A stretch of 64,000 nucleotides of DNA, from contig VRVR01000003.1 in NCBI GenBank assembly GCA_009859145.1, forward strand, positions 434,001-498,000, read 5' to 3'. The notes under the pieces were generated by a model. The model was not told where the DNA came from. It saw nothing but the letters and a program-made list of their open reading frames with translations, and ran no database searches. Made by a program: the position numbers and the translations under genes. Of the stretch, positions 1 through 10,609 are shown one piece after another (positions within the stretch are counted from its first letter, which is position 1; each line of letters begins with the position of its first letter). Source of the stretch: Andalucia godoyi. Lineage: Eukaryota; Discoba; Jakobea; Jakobida; Andaluciidae.

Positions 1-899
1 TCGGCTGTTTCCCTTCTCTCACAGCCGATTTTCACTGTTTGTTGATGTGTTATTCAAATATACATAGTTTTCATTATTGTTTGCAGCGTAATAATGATTT
101 TGGAATTCATGTTAATGTAGATCGAAGAAGCTGCTGGTATCTGCGCGGGTTACTTTCAGGTGAAGAAGAAGAGGCGGAATGATTGCACCAGCTGTTGTGC
201 TGATGCAGGTTGTTTCTGCAGTTTCGTTTTGGGCATTTCAAATGTTCCGAGCGGATGTGCAGCACGTTCGTAGGTTCGAAGAAGCGCTTCAAACCAGCTT
301 TTCACTTGAATCACAATGTTCTCGTTCTGCAGTCTTGCTTGCGAATCACGAGCATGCAGAGGGATTGTTGCCTGAGGATCCATCAATCCTCATTTCCATT
401 GATTTTGGAGCATCGCCGAGTGCTCAGCGCCAGACCGCGCCAGCAATCACGTTCTCAGAACCTTGGAACGAGTAAGAACGCATGTTTCATAGAAGAAAAA
501 AAACAACCAGATGAAGAAGAAGGAAAATAACAAAAAACAAGCTGGGGAAGGGAGCATGGTGCTGTGGCTTCTTGTTTGAGAAATTCATTTTCTTTTATTT
601 ATTCATTCGAGGGAGATTATGTTCATAAGGGGGTGGGCACGAGTCACGACCGTCTTCCAAGGCCATCATCATGCTGTATTGAGATTCGATGCACCAACCA
701 TTTGGGGCTTCTCCTCCTCCCCCTCTTCCTCTTCCGCAGCGAGTGTGGCATTCCCGAATCACACGCACGCACGCACATACATATAACATCGCATAAAGTA
801 AGGATACATAACAACACCATGTACATCGTCGCTTCTTGGTTTGTTTCCTTGTTCGATCGCAAAAACTGTAAACCCGGTTGGGAAAAAAACGCTGCTGTG
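1..899. other. Unassigned left-edge region
   Basis: No gene could be assigned here. Bases 1-28 form a perfect 7-bp inverted repeat (TCGGCTG and CAGCCGA) with a 14-nt spacer. Short open frames exist on both strands at about 156-475. The minus-strand frame (156-383) reads like a short helical, Gln-rich segment and the plus-strand frame (179-475) is equally open, so neither is preferred. Bases 480-560 are A-rich and 715-735 are CT-rich. The right part is probably the 3' flank of the thymidine kinase gene. Confidence 0.4.
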
Positions 900-1696
900 C
901 TACAATCGAATGGGCACGAGGTTTCCAAAGTGCGAACTCATTCGCATTTGCGGACGGTTGGGTCTGGCTGTCTCGTGGTCGCTTGCATTTTCCTTGTTTG
1001 TCGAAGGGACAACTTGCGGCTCAAAATAACAAGCTCTGCACACTGAGACGTACTTGTCGGCACCACCAATGATGTTGACTTCGCACTCAGCACTGATCCT
1101 CTTGGAGAACGAAGCAGCCCTCGAGCACTTCATGCAAACCGCAGTGAGCTTTTCCACCGACTCAGCCATCGGGATCAATTCTGCAACATTCGGAAACGCT
1201 TTTCTCTGGAACGTGGCATCCAGCGCAGAGATAATGATCGTCCGTCCAGCATTTGCGTGCTTCTCGCAAAACGGAACCAAATCCGGGAACTACGTGGACC
1301 TCCCCAAAAAAACCCCAAAAAAGGAAAGCCGAAAATCATTTAGAAAAACCATCTGCTACAGAATGCGAAAAAAAAAGGAGATGAAAAGGCACAGGGGAAA
1401 AAAGAAGAAAAGAATCTTGAACAACATACAAACTGCCCTTCGTCAATTCCAATGACATCAACATGTTCCACATCGGTTTCAACTTCTGCAAGCGTCAGTG
1501 CCCCCTTTGCCGCAATCGTCTGCCGATCGTGAGTTGCCATGCACTCGGCCGAGTAGCGTGTGTCAGCCTTGAACTTGATCAGCACACACCGCTTCTTTGC
1601 GACATTGTATCTACGGATTCTGCGCATCAGCTCTGTCGACTTTCCTGCAAACATCGGTCCGATAATGAGTTGGATGTGTCCTTCGTGGTCTGACAT
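900..1696 (-). CDS. TK1: Thymidine kinase, type II (TK1 family), two exons
   Basis: Phosphorylates thymidine to dTMP with ATP in the cytosolic nucleotide salvage pathway. The model is exon 1 at 1696-1430 and exon 2 at 1289-900, giving 218 aa. The 140-nt intron (1429-1290) has donor GTATGT and acceptor TAG and falls inside the family motif DEGQF|FPD, which becomes continuous after splicing. Visible landmarks are the P-loop GPMFAGKST (residues 13-21), DEGQF (85-89), the substrate-side FQRK segment, and the paired zinc-binding cysteines CMKC and CRAC that mark the type II lasso domain. The C-terminal tail of about 40 residues is low in conservation. The gene is head-to-head with BRIP1, so the two probably share a promoter region. 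Confidence 0.92.
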
Positions 1697-2206
1697 TTTT
1701 CCTTCTTTCTTATAGCTCTCCTCCCCCGCCAAAATAAAAATAAATAAAAAAGGAAAGAAAAGTGAGATATAAAACAGCGGATTGGGAACCTAGGAGCAAC
1801 GGAATGAATGGGAGAGACAGAGAGAGGCCAAGAAGAAGATGAAAATGAAAAATGAAAAATGAAAAAAGATAAAAGAAAAAAGATAAAAGAAAAGGGAAAA
1901 CTGGAATTCAGAGGGTCTTCGTCTCTTTTGGACTCTTTTGGACTCTTTTGAAACTCTTTTGGACTTGTGTTGGCGCCACCACAAATTGGGCGCGGTTTTC
2001 CCTCTTTTTGCTCGCTGAATTTCAATTGAGGTTCTCCCGCGTTGGGGGGTTTTGGATGTACAGCATGTTTTTTTTTCCATTTGAGTCCGTGTGCGTGCGC
2101 GGATTTTTGGAGAGTTCGTGTCCCCAACGCAGTTTTTTTTCCAGTCTTTCTTCTTTTCTTCTTTTGTGTTTTTCTGTTTTTTAGAAAAAGTGGAAAGCTG
2201 CCGAGA
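1697..2206. promoter_or_regulatory. Shared promoter region, TK / BRIP1
   Basis: About 510 nt between divergent starts. It is A-rich near TK (1730-1910) and T-rich near BRIP1 (2130-2185). Three to four imperfect direct repeats of GGACTCTTTT occupy 1920-1965. No TATA box stands out. Open frames crossing it are low-complexity and were not annotated. Confidence 0.4.
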
Positions 2207-5200
2207 ATGCTGATTGGTGGTGTGGATGTGCAGTTCCCATCGGATGTGAAGCCATATCCTTCGCAGGTCGCTGTTGTCTCGCGAGTATGTATCCAGTGGC
2301 TCCTGTTTTTCCGCCGCATTTCCCCCGCTTCTTATTCTTATTCTTATTCTTATCCCTATTCTTATTGTTCCTCTTCAAGGTTCCAATGCTGACGCATTTT
2401 GTAAAACGGAGTGGATAGATAATAAAAGCACTTGATGGGAAGCAGCATGCTTTACTGGAGTCACCTACAGGAACTGGAAAGTCCCTTGCGCTGATTTGTG
2501 GTGTGCTGTCGTGGGTTGCGCGGTACAAGAGACGCAAGCTGCGGCAGCTCGTCAAAGAAGCGCTGGTCGCACAGCTCAAGGCCCCCGAGCACAATGATCA
2601 TACGACGCAAGGGATCTCGCAAGAAGAGTCGTGGGCTCAAGTGATTGAAATTGCAAAGCGCGAGTACGAAGGAGATCTCATTCCGGCAGAAGCAATGGGC
2701 AAGAAGCCGTTGATGGAGATCACCGAGGCCCAAGTGGACAAGGAAATTGAACAGATGGAATCGGTTGGATTCCTCAGTAGATTCGAAAGACTTGTTCGGG
2801 CACCAAAAGTTTTCTTTTCCTCTCGAACACACTCTCAAATCCAGCATCTCATTGCGGAACTCCGTCGAACCCCCTTCCGTCCCCGAATGACTCTACTCGC
2901 CTCGCGAGACCATCTGTGCATCAATGACAAGTTGATGCAGTCTGTTAAGAGATCTGGCAGCGCTAAAGCAAAAAGAGATGGCGCAAAATTGTCCAAGAAT
3001 GAAGCGTGTCACGAGCTGCTGGACACGCGAGGCTGTTTCTATCAGAAGCAAGCTTCTCGGCTGGAAAAGCACTCAAAGATTCGATCATTCCAGCCGTTTC
3101 TGCGCATGCCGCCTCCGTCGTCAAGTGCCTTCAAAGATTTGGAGTCGTCAGGAACGGCGGCGAAAGAAGAGTCCAAAGCTGCAGATTTCATGGACATGAG
3201 TGTTCCTACCGATGCTGGCATCTTCGATCTCGAAGAAATCGTCAGCATTGGACGCTCCGAAAGAGCGTGCCCTTATTTTGCTTCTCGAGAGCTCGTTGAC
3301 GATTCCGACATTGTTTTTTGTCCATACAACTACCTTGTCGAACCGAGCGTAAGAGCATCCATGCAAAGCGCATTGAAGAACGCAATTGTTGTAATTGACG
3401 AGGGCCATAACTGGGAAGATGTTTGTCGAGAGGCAGCCTCCGTTGAAGTAGAATGGATATCTCGGTTGGAAGAATCTGCACGAGAATTGAAAGGCGCCGC
3501 CGATCTTGGGTTTCTCGTCAACGAGTGTCGAGCCCTTCACTCCGTCGTCGTCCCGCTCGTGGATTGGTGCAAAACACAATCTGCTTCTCTGGAGTCGACT
3601 CATTGGAGCAAGGATGGAGTCGGAAGCATCTCGGGCGGTGGCAACGGTGCCGAGCGAGTCTTTTCAGGCTGGGATTTGGTGGCAATGTGGGAACATGCCG
3701 GCGTTCTCACTGCCGCAACCATGCCTTCCGTGCTCGAGGCGGGCAAAGCGATCGGAGAGTATAACAATAGCGTCTCTTCGTCTTCCAAAGGCGGAAGAGC
3801 TGGAAAAGCCGACACAAAACTGGATGCAGAGGAACGGATCCCGATTTCTCCCGCCAGTTTAGCACTGCTGGAATCACTGTTCAGCACGCTGACGTTCATG
3901 TATCTCCCAGCTCTCGAGCATGCGGGCGATTTTCATGTCCGACTCTCTGCGACGCGCTTGGGAATCTGGTGCTTGAACCCGTCTGTGGCATTTGGCCCGC
4001 TTCGCAATGATGTCCATTCTGTGCTTATCACGTCTGGAACCTTGTCTCCGATGCTCTCTTTCTCATCGGAGTTAAGCACTCCATTTCCTCACATCTTGGA
4101 GGCGCCCCATGTTATCTCCCCAGCAGATGACGTGCTCGTGTATGCAATGGAGCGTGGCCCCGGCCCCAGCTACACACACGTTACCCTCGAGGGAACGTAC
4201 CAAAAGTCTGCAAATGACATGGCATATCGTGACGCAATAGCCGAGTCCGTCTGCTTGATATGCGAGAATGTTCCCGCTGGTGTTCTGTGTTTCTTTCCGT
4301 CGTACCATTCACTGCGAACGCACCTTCAGCGCTGGAAGTCCACTCCGCGAATTTGGCAGAGAATTCAAAAGGCGAAGCCACTGGTTCTCGAGGAACCCAG
4401 CCTTTTCTCGTCCACCCAACATCAAGAAGCTGATGAGAATGACAACCCACAGGCAAGCAGTTTTGAAGGTGTGATTTCTGCCTATCATGCGCAAATTCGA
4501 AGTGGTGGTGGAGCATTGTTACTCGCTGTTTGTCGTGGAAAGATTTCGGAGGGCATTGATTTCCCTGACGACCTTGCGCGGGCTGTCATTATTGTCGGAA
4601 TTCCGTTTCCGAGCATTAAAGACAGCCGCGTGGATGCGAAGAAGAAGTACAATGACTCTTTGGTGTCCAAGCGCGGGTTGCTTGATTCGCAGACTTGGTA
4701 CACGCTGCAAGCATTCCGCGCATGCAACCAAGCAATGGGCCGCGTTGTTCGTCACCAGCGCGACTTTGGGACCGTGTATCTGTTGGACTCCCGTTTTGCA
4801 CGGTACCGGGGCTACCTCTCCAAATGGGTTCAGAAGGCTCTTCGTCCAGTCTCAGCATGGAATGACGCGCTGCAGACCACTCGTGCATTCTTCGATGCAA
4901 AGAAGCATATGGAAATCGAACGAAGAGAGCAGGCTTCTGCTGCTGCTCCAGTTGTTGCAGCCGAGCCAGCGCTAGATATTTCCAAGGATCAGCCGGTGCC
5001 GCTGGATGCACACGTGTTTTCTGATGTCCGAAGTGCCCCCGTGTTGGTTCCAGCAGAGTATGAAAAGGATGGAGATGGCGACGAAAAAGGAAAAGACAAG
5101 GTGCAGCAGAACAGACAAGAACCGGAGCAAGAACGAGAGCACGCGGCTGGTGCAGAAGCATGGGGAGGGTTTTTGCCAGCAAGTGCGGAAGTGTTGCATG

Positions 5201-5964
5201 AGAATGCGTCGTCGTCGAGACGTGATTCTGGGGCCATGGAGCATAGATCGGAAGAGCAGAATGATGTGGACGCAGATGCAAGCCATTTCAAGGTTACGGA
5301 AACATCGGATCCTGCATCAGTCGCCACGGAAGTTGCGTCCGAAGAAACCAGCAGCACAATCGCATCGCCTGCATCCAAGTCCGCTCCCACTCCTCACCAT
5401 CATGTTGGCAGCCGCGCCCGGCCCGATGATGTGCCACAGATCGTTCGCATAATCCGGCCTGGCTGCAAGGCTTCTTCCGTTTCCATCACGCAGGTCATTT
5501 CCAGTCTGCAGCGACTGTCGCAGGAGGTCCTCATTCAGGATGCAGGGTACCGCATTTCCATTTCTTCTTCTCAGCCTGCACGCGAGACGGCGGCTGCGTT
5601 TTGCGATGTGTGGGTGCGGGTGTTCATCAACTCGACCAACGAGGTCGCCTCGTTAGCAGAGCTTTCCACCACAAAACAGCTGGTGGTGCTTCCTTCTGAC
5701 CAATCGACGAATGTCTGGATTGTTCACGGGACAAGAGATGGTGAAGAAACTGTGCCCAATGGGCTGTCTCCAAACTTGCAGATGGAAGACATTGTCGAAC
5801 CGCTCATTTTGAAAGCATGCAGCAGCTCGCAGTTGTCGAATCCTGCTCGAAAACGGATGCTTTCCGATCTCGATGATTTCGTTTCTTCCGAAGATGAGAG
5901 TGACTTGTTCCAAATGACCGAAGACACCTCCAATAAGAAGGCCCGCAGTCGTTTCCGCTGCTGA
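2207..5964 (+). CDS. BRIP1: BRIP1/FANCJ-type XPD-family DNA helicase, two exons
   Basis: Superfamily 2 iron-sulfur 5'-3' DNA helicase for interstrand cross-link repair, replication restart and G-quadruplex unwinding in the nucleus. Exon 1 is 2207-2284 (26 codons, Q-motif KPYPSQ). The 134-nt intron 2285-2418 has donor GTATGT, acceptor TAG and a TTCTTA repeat. Exon 2 is 2419-5964, giving 1,207 aa. Walker A is SPTGTGKS (about residue 40). The four Fe-S cysteines lie near residues 192, 223, 231 and 310. Motif VI is QAMGRVVRHQRDFG (about 796). FCPYNYL, ACPYFASREL and TSGTLSPM favour BRIP1 over DDX11 or RTEL1. Walker B reads DEGH instead of the usual DEAH. The last 350 residues are low-complexity followed by a conserved-looking tail; no BRCA1-binding motif was recognised. 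Confidence 0.88.
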
Positions 5965-5987
5965 GTGCGTATCGTGTGAAGTGTTCT

Positions 5988-6008
5988 TTCTCTCTCTCTC
6001 TCTCTCTC
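5988..6008. repeat. CT microsatellite at the BRIP1 / dusA convergent junction
   Basis: A run of about ten CT dinucleotides begins 25 nt after the BRIP1 stop codon. The remaining 165 nt to the dusA stop hold nothing else recognisable. Confidence 0.8.
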
Positions 6009-6173
6009 CTTCTTTGTCGGCCGTCTCTCGTTGTCCCCTTCCCCGAAGCCTTCTTCAGAATAACTGAATGGGAAAAGAAAAAGAAACAACAACAATAACA
6101 AAAACACTAGCATGTATGCACAGATGTTCAAGAATAAAGCATGCGCTGCAGCGATATCCCAAAGACAGGCCGG

Positions 6174-7328
6174 CTAGGAGGGATATCGAGCCTCCACGCT
6201 GGCCCAATCCACAGGTTCGCATGCCTTCTTCACAATTTCAGCCACAGTCATTTCTTGATGCGCCTTGGTATCAGAAAGAACTTGTCTCCAGATGCGAGCG
6301 CCGCCAATGCCATTGAGCAAAGACAGCAATGGCTTGGCAAGAACACGAAAAGGAGTCTCATTGTCGCAGACTTCTCGTTCCATATGATCCTGATAAAGGG
6401 CTACGATATCTCTTACCGTTCGAGACGCAGAAACCGACTGCATTCCACTGAAAAACAGTCTGTCCACACGCCGAAGTACCAGCGTGTCCGCCGTAACTGC
6501 TCGCCCGAGCATCACTCCATCGACGTGCTCGAGCTGCTGCTGACCTGCATCCAGATCTCCAATTCCCCCGTTGAGAGTGACGTGAAACTGCGGAAGCTCC
6601 CTTTTCAGTCTATGTACAACATCGTACTGCAGACGCGGTATCTTGCGGTTCTCGTCCGGCGTCAAGTCAAACCCCAAGATTGCCTTTCGCGCATGGATTG
6701 TGAACTTGTCCACGCCTGACAATCGATGTACAGTCTCGAGGAAATTCTTCACAAATGCATACATGCGCTCATCCTCCTCCCGTTCCTGCACCATCTCCCG
6801 ATTCGCCTCGCATACCACCACTTCCTTCCCTTCAGAACGAGCAGACTCTGACTTTGTGAGCACTGCTCTCCGGAACGCTGCCTTTGTATGCTTCGTGCAA
6901 TCAAACATCTCGATCCCAATTCGGCACTTGACGGAAATATCAATTGAACACGCACGTGCCATGGCATCCACACACCGTCCGACTCGTTCTGCATCTGCCA
7001 TCAGCGAGGCCCCAAAATCGCCTGCGCAAGCTCGATCCGACGGGCAGCCGCAATTCAGATTAACGCCATTGAATCCCGCTTGCTCGACCATCCGAGCGCA
7101 CCTTGCAAGTGTCTCAGGATCGCATCCACCAAGCTGAAACACCACCGGATCCTCATTCACTTGCTTCTGCAAGGATAGTCGCCTCGTGTGCTCAACTCCT
7201 TTCAACAGCGACCCCACCGATACCATTTCCGTATATAGTGCCGCATGGTCCGATACTAGCCTGCACAACGTCCGCATGTGCGTGTCCGTATACGCAAGCA
7301 TTGGCGCAACCGCAAACCGATGCTTCAT
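6174..7328 (-). CDS. dusA: tRNA-dihydrouridine synthase, DusA type
   Basis: Flavin-dependent reduction of uridine to dihydrouridine in the tRNA D-loop. The product is 384 aa from the ATG at 7328; the open frame extends 12 codons further to a GTG, but eukaryotic initiation favours the ATG. The N-terminus RFAVAPMLAYTD and the segment LYTEMVS match the first strands of the FMN-binding TIM barrel. The catalytic cysteine lies in LNCGCPSDRAC, with the DusA-like continuation GDFGASLM. IHARKAILGF and LNGGIGDLD are the phosphate-binding part of the barrel. The extra segment around residues 180-215 is charged and specific to this protein. DusA-type enzymes are mainly bacterial, plant and protist; animals and fungi use Dus1-4. 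No targeting peptide is evident. The gene is tail-to-tail with BRIP1 and head-to-head with the E2 gene. Confidence 0.88.
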   Translation of the reverse strand: MKHRFAVAPMLAYTDTHMRTLCRLVSDHAALYTEMVSVGSLLKGVEHTRRLSLQKQVNEDPVVFQLGGCDPETLARCARMVEQAGFNGVNLNCGCPSDRACAGDFGASLMADAERVGRCVDAMARACSIDISVKCRIGIEMFDCTKHTKAAFRRAVLTKSESARSEGKEVVVCEANREMVQEREEDERMYAFVKNFLETVHRLSGVDKFTIHARKAILGFDLTPDENRKIPRLQYDVVHRLKRELPQFHVTLNGGIGDLDAGQQQLEHVDGVMLGRAVTADTLVLRRVDRLFFSGMQSVSASRTVRDIVALYQDHMEREVCDNETPFRVLAKPLLSLLNGIGGARIWRQVLSDTKAHQEMTVAEIVKKACEPVDWASVEARYPS

Positions 7329-7887
7329 CCATGGACAATTGTTCCCTGAAACCACACCGACCACTCTTAGTCACGCTAGTCGACCCAAAAAACCAAAAAA
7401 CCAAAAAACCAAAAAACCAAAAAAAGAAAAAGGAAAAAGGAAAAAAGAGCGAAAGCGATCGTAGTGCAAGCGGTCGAGGACTTTCAAGAATATTATTATA
7501 ACAAAAAGGAAATGAAATCCCTCCAGGAAAGTGCCAGTATCAAGCATCAAGGATCAACTCTCGGTCGTCACTTGAAGTTTTCCGAATAGAAAATGACACT
7601 CTCAAATCATATTCATCACACAACATGCATGCGCACACCTGTCTCTTTAGGGAAATTTCCTCGATTTTCCCCTTGAAAATCATCATCCTTAAACGAAGCC
7701 TTATTCGTTCTTTTCTTTTTAAATTTTTAAAATGTTTCATAAATAAATATATTTTTCTCGTTTTTCCTTCTTTTTTCTTTCATCTTACTTCCTGTCCATT
7801 GTATTTTTCATACACTCATTTACACACACACACGCACACACACACACACTCTCTCTTTCTTTCTTTGCATAGTTGTTACACACATCA
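7329..7887. promoter_or_regulatory. Shared promoter region, dusA / UBE2G
   Basis: About 560 nt between divergent genes. An ACCAAAA-type array (about 7384-7425) lies next to dusA, followed by purine-rich sequence. Bases 7823-7849 are a CA microsatellite and 7850-7866 a CT run, 20 nt ahead of the E2 start. No coding sequence is supported. Confidence 0.45.
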
Positions 7888-8494
7888 ATGTCGAATCAAG
7901 CAGCGTTGCTTCTCGGAAGACAGCTTAAAGGTATGCAATATCATCATCACAGTGCGAAATTATTCATTCTACTTGGCTCTGTTATTTGCTCATGTCTGAT
8001 TGAACTTATTTTTTATTTTTTTTGATTAATGTGTAGAGCTTCAAAAGAATCCCGTTGAAGGGTTTTCGGCTGGTCTTGTGGATGAATCGAATCCTTTTGA
8101 ATGGGAGATCTTTATTATAGGGCCTCGAGACACGTTGTTTGAGGGCGGGTTTTTCAAAGCGCGCATGTCGTTTCCTCGCGACTATCCAAATATGCCGCCG
8201 AAGATGGCGTTTGTGTCGCGAATGTACCATCCAAATGTGTATCCTGATGGCCGAGTGTGCATTTCGATCCTGCATGCGCCGGGAGACGACGAGTTTGGGT
8301 ACGAGTCGGCGGCGGAACGGTGGTTGCCAGTCCACACGGTCGAAACAATCTTGCTGTCTGTCATAAGCATGCTTTCGTCGCCCAATGCAGACTCGCCCGC
8401 CAACCTAGAGGCTGCAAAGGAGTACAGGGACTCGTATGAAACCTTCAAAAAGAAGATCTCAAGACTCGTTCGCGACTCGCAAGAAAACCTCTAA
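7888..8494 (+). CDS. UBE2G1: Ubiquitin-conjugating enzyme E2, UBE2G/Ubc7 type, two exons
   Basis: E2 enzyme that carries ubiquitin on a cysteine and supplies K48 chains, classically for ER-associated degradation. Exon 1 is 7888-7930 and exon 2 is 8037-8494. The 106-nt intron has donor GTATGC and acceptor TAG and interrupts a Glu codon; splicing restores QLKELQKNPVEGFSAGL, the family N-terminus. The product is 166 aa, normal for the family. The active-site cysteine is C89 in GRVCISILH, followed by the acidic loop PGDDEFGYESAAERW that distinguishes Ubc7/UBE2G and Cdc34 from other E2s. HPN (about residues 79-81) is the oxyanion motif. No membrane segment is present, so ER recruitment would need a partner. 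Confidence 0.95.
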
Positions 8495-8807
8495 AGAAGA
8501 GAAGAAGAAGATATCCAAGCTCTCGTCCCTTTTTTTCCTTTTCTTCTCTTACCGGTTTCTTGTCTTTGTTGCTGCTGGTGTTTGATAGGGATGTTCTTTC
8601 GTGTATTTCTTTGCCGTTCAGGTTTCCAAATGTCTCTTTCTCGTTTCTCATGTTCATCTTCATTTTCTTCTTCTGAACATACCTTTGTTTTGTATTCAGT
8701 CCATCTTCCTTTTTTTTTTTTTTTTGGTTCATGTAAAGTATCGCAAGTATTTTTTGGGCTTTGTTTTCACCATGCGAAAGAAGAGGATGAACCGAGCGAC
8801 ATCATTT
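8495..8807. other. Convergent 3' region, UBE2G / carboxypeptidase
   Basis: 313 nt between two stop codons. It is T-rich, with a T run at about 8709-8725. Probably the 3' UTRs and polyadenylation signals of both genes; no gene is seen. Confidence 0.5.
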
Positions 8808-10199
8808 TTACAATGACTGGTCAGCAAGAAAGTGTGAGAAGAGGTAGAAGGCACGCTCGGGCTGAGTTCCCGGGACCATATGTCCAGCGCCGCGGACGGT
8901 AGAGAACATGAGATTGTTCTTGAACTTGACCACGAAACCGCCGACTTCTGCCGAGTCCGAGATCCACGGTCTCCACGGCTCCACGACCACCGGCTGCAGT
9001 TCGTGGTTGATCCACGCGCGTGTCCCTGGATGCGGGACAATGCCATCGATCGATCCCGAGTAAATAATCATGCGGATTCCCGAGGTGAGCAAAGACTGGT
9101 AGACGGGAACGACCGACGTAAGAAGGTCCTTGTAGGAGTACTGGACAAGGTTGGAGCAATCTGTCCATGGAACATACGAGTCGGTTGCGTGAATCGCATG
9201 CTGAACGTCCTGTCGGTTCATGTACTCCTGGGTCCAGGAATCAATGCACGGCGAAGCAGGTTCGTCCTTGAACGAGATTCCACGTGCGCGCATAAACTGC
9301 TTGGTGTGCGCCTCCATCGTCGAATGGCAGCTGTCCTCGAGAATCTGGTAGATATTGATGTTGTTGAACATGGCCATCGCCTGGTTGGTCCACACATCGC
9401 AGTCGTCATTGGACGCGTATCCATCGAACGCATCGGACTGTACCTTGCGCAGCGGTCCAATCACGGAAAAGTTGCAAAACTTCATCATGTTATCGTGAAT
9501 CTGCTCCGAGATGATCGCATTGTAAAACCACATGTCCACCGCACCGGCATTGTCATAGTGAGCATCCGTCCATGGATTTCCAGCCAAGAACCCCTTCAGG
9601 TTGATCTGTTGGTCTGCGCCGACTTTTGCGTTCTGATCCAAAATTTCCCGTGCAAGCTGCGGAACATAGTGCCCTGCATAGGATTCGCCACTTGCGAAAA
9701 ACCGATTCTGGCGATACTGCGGAAACATGATGAAGAACTGCTCGAGAAACGCCCACGTGTCGTACGCGGTTTGCGCATCGCCGATTACATATTCCGAAGT
9801 ATTAGTGCTGTAGGAGAATCCCACGCCAACAGGGCTTTCGATAAAGATCACGTTTGCCACGCGGTTCCACGAGTACGGGTTAACTTGGAGCGTCTTCCCC
9901 CCGTCCGTGGGCCAAAAAGGACCTTGTTCTGTCAGGAAAGCACCAATTGATGAGCATCCAGGGCCGCCAGAAGTCCACGAAACCACTGGATCCGTCGCAG
10001 GATCGTTCTGAGACTCTACAAACCAATAAAACGTGTTCTTTGTAGCAGAAATCGGAACATGTCCAGCATACATCTTGAACGACGGCATCTGAGAAAGACC
10101 CGGAAGCGAAGTAATCAAATGATCACGTGGATCCGGCGCTCCGTGTCCAACACTCAAAACACTCGCGATCAGCACCGCGAAAAGCACCGCACGCATCAT
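8808..10199 (-). CDS. Serine carboxypeptidase (peptidase family S10)
   Basis: Secreted or lysosomal/vacuolar exopeptidase that removes C-terminal residues at acidic pH. The product is 463 aa, typical of the family. Residues 1-20 (hydrophobic LFAVLIASVLSV, ending GHGA) form a signal peptide. WTSGGPGCSS (about 75-84) supplies the oxyanion hole. The nucleophile is Ser173 in GESYAGHYVP. The aspartate lies in YSGSIDGIVPH and the histidine in GAGHMVP near the C-terminus, so the triad is complete. Several cysteines fit the usual disulfides, and NTSEY is a possible N-glycosylation site. It resembles carboxypeptidase Y and plant SCP-like enzymes; an acyltransferase variant cannot be excluded. The gene is head-to-head with phosphomannomutase. 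Confidence 0.93.
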   Translation of the reverse strand: MMRAVLFAVLIASVLSVGHGAPDPRDHLITSLPGLSQMPSFKMYAGHVPISATKNTFYWFVESQNDPATDPVVSWTSGGPGCSSIGAFLTEQGPFWPTDGGKTLQVNPYSWNRVANVIFIESPVGVGFSYSTNTSEYVIGDAQTAYDTWAFLEQFFIMFPQYRQNRFFASGESYAGHYVPQLAREILDQNAKVGADQQINLKGFLAGNPWTDAHYDNAGAVDMWFYNAIISEQIHDNMMKFCNFSVIGPLRKVQSDAFDGYASNDDCDVWTNQAMAMFNNINIYQILEDSCHSTMEAHTKQFMRARGISFKDEPASPCIDSWTQEYMNRQDVQHAIHATDSYVPWTDCSNLVQYSYKDLLTSVVPVYQSLLTSGIRMIIYSGSIDGIVPHPGTRAWINHELQPVVVEPWRPWISDSAEVGGFVVKFKNNLMFSTVRGAGHMVPGTQPERAFYLFSHFLADQSL

Positions 10200-10609
10200 C
10201 TTTCTCCGTTTTCTTTCTTTCTTTTTCAGCTTAACAAAAAATAAAAAATTCAGAGAAGAAGAATTTTAAATTTAAAAGAAAAACCAGTAAAACATGGAAG
10301 AAGAAACTCTGCATATCAAGAAGAAATATGAAATCAGCCCGAGTCTTTTGAGGGGGAAAAAGGGTAAGAGAGAAACGAGGAAAACCCCAGCTGGATTTGG
10401 GGAACAGCAATGCATCAATTGATCCTGTAATGCTTCCGAGCTTTCCAGTCTCAAGCCCAAAGTCTCAAGTCACAACCGTCTCTCATTTTTTCCGTTCTCT
10501 TTAGCAAACTGAAGGGTTTTTGGATTTTGAATCTCCCTTTTTCTTTTTGATTTATTATTTCCTGATCTGTTTTTGATTTTGGTTTGTTTGGAGAAGGGGA
10601 GTAATTGAG
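10200..10609. promoter_or_regulatory. Shared promoter region, carboxypeptidase / PMM
   Basis: 410 nt between divergent starts. AT-rich sequence near 10230-10280 and T-rich sequence at 10530-10590 flank the two genes. No coding sequence is supported. Confidence 0.4.

Noticed and set aside
1627-2319. 230-codon minus-strand frame upstream of TK
   Set aside because: Lys/Ser/Phe-rich low-complexity translation of promoter DNA, overlapping both divergent genes.
2419-5964. Calling the helicase DDX11/Chl1 or RTEL1
   Set aside because: The ACPYFASRELVDDSDIVFCPYNYL and TSGTLSPM.SFSSEL segments follow BRIP1/FANCJ more closely.
8880-9950. 356-codon plus-strand frame opposite the carboxypeptidase
   Set aside because: Antisense shadow of a complete S10 peptidase with an intact catalytic triad.
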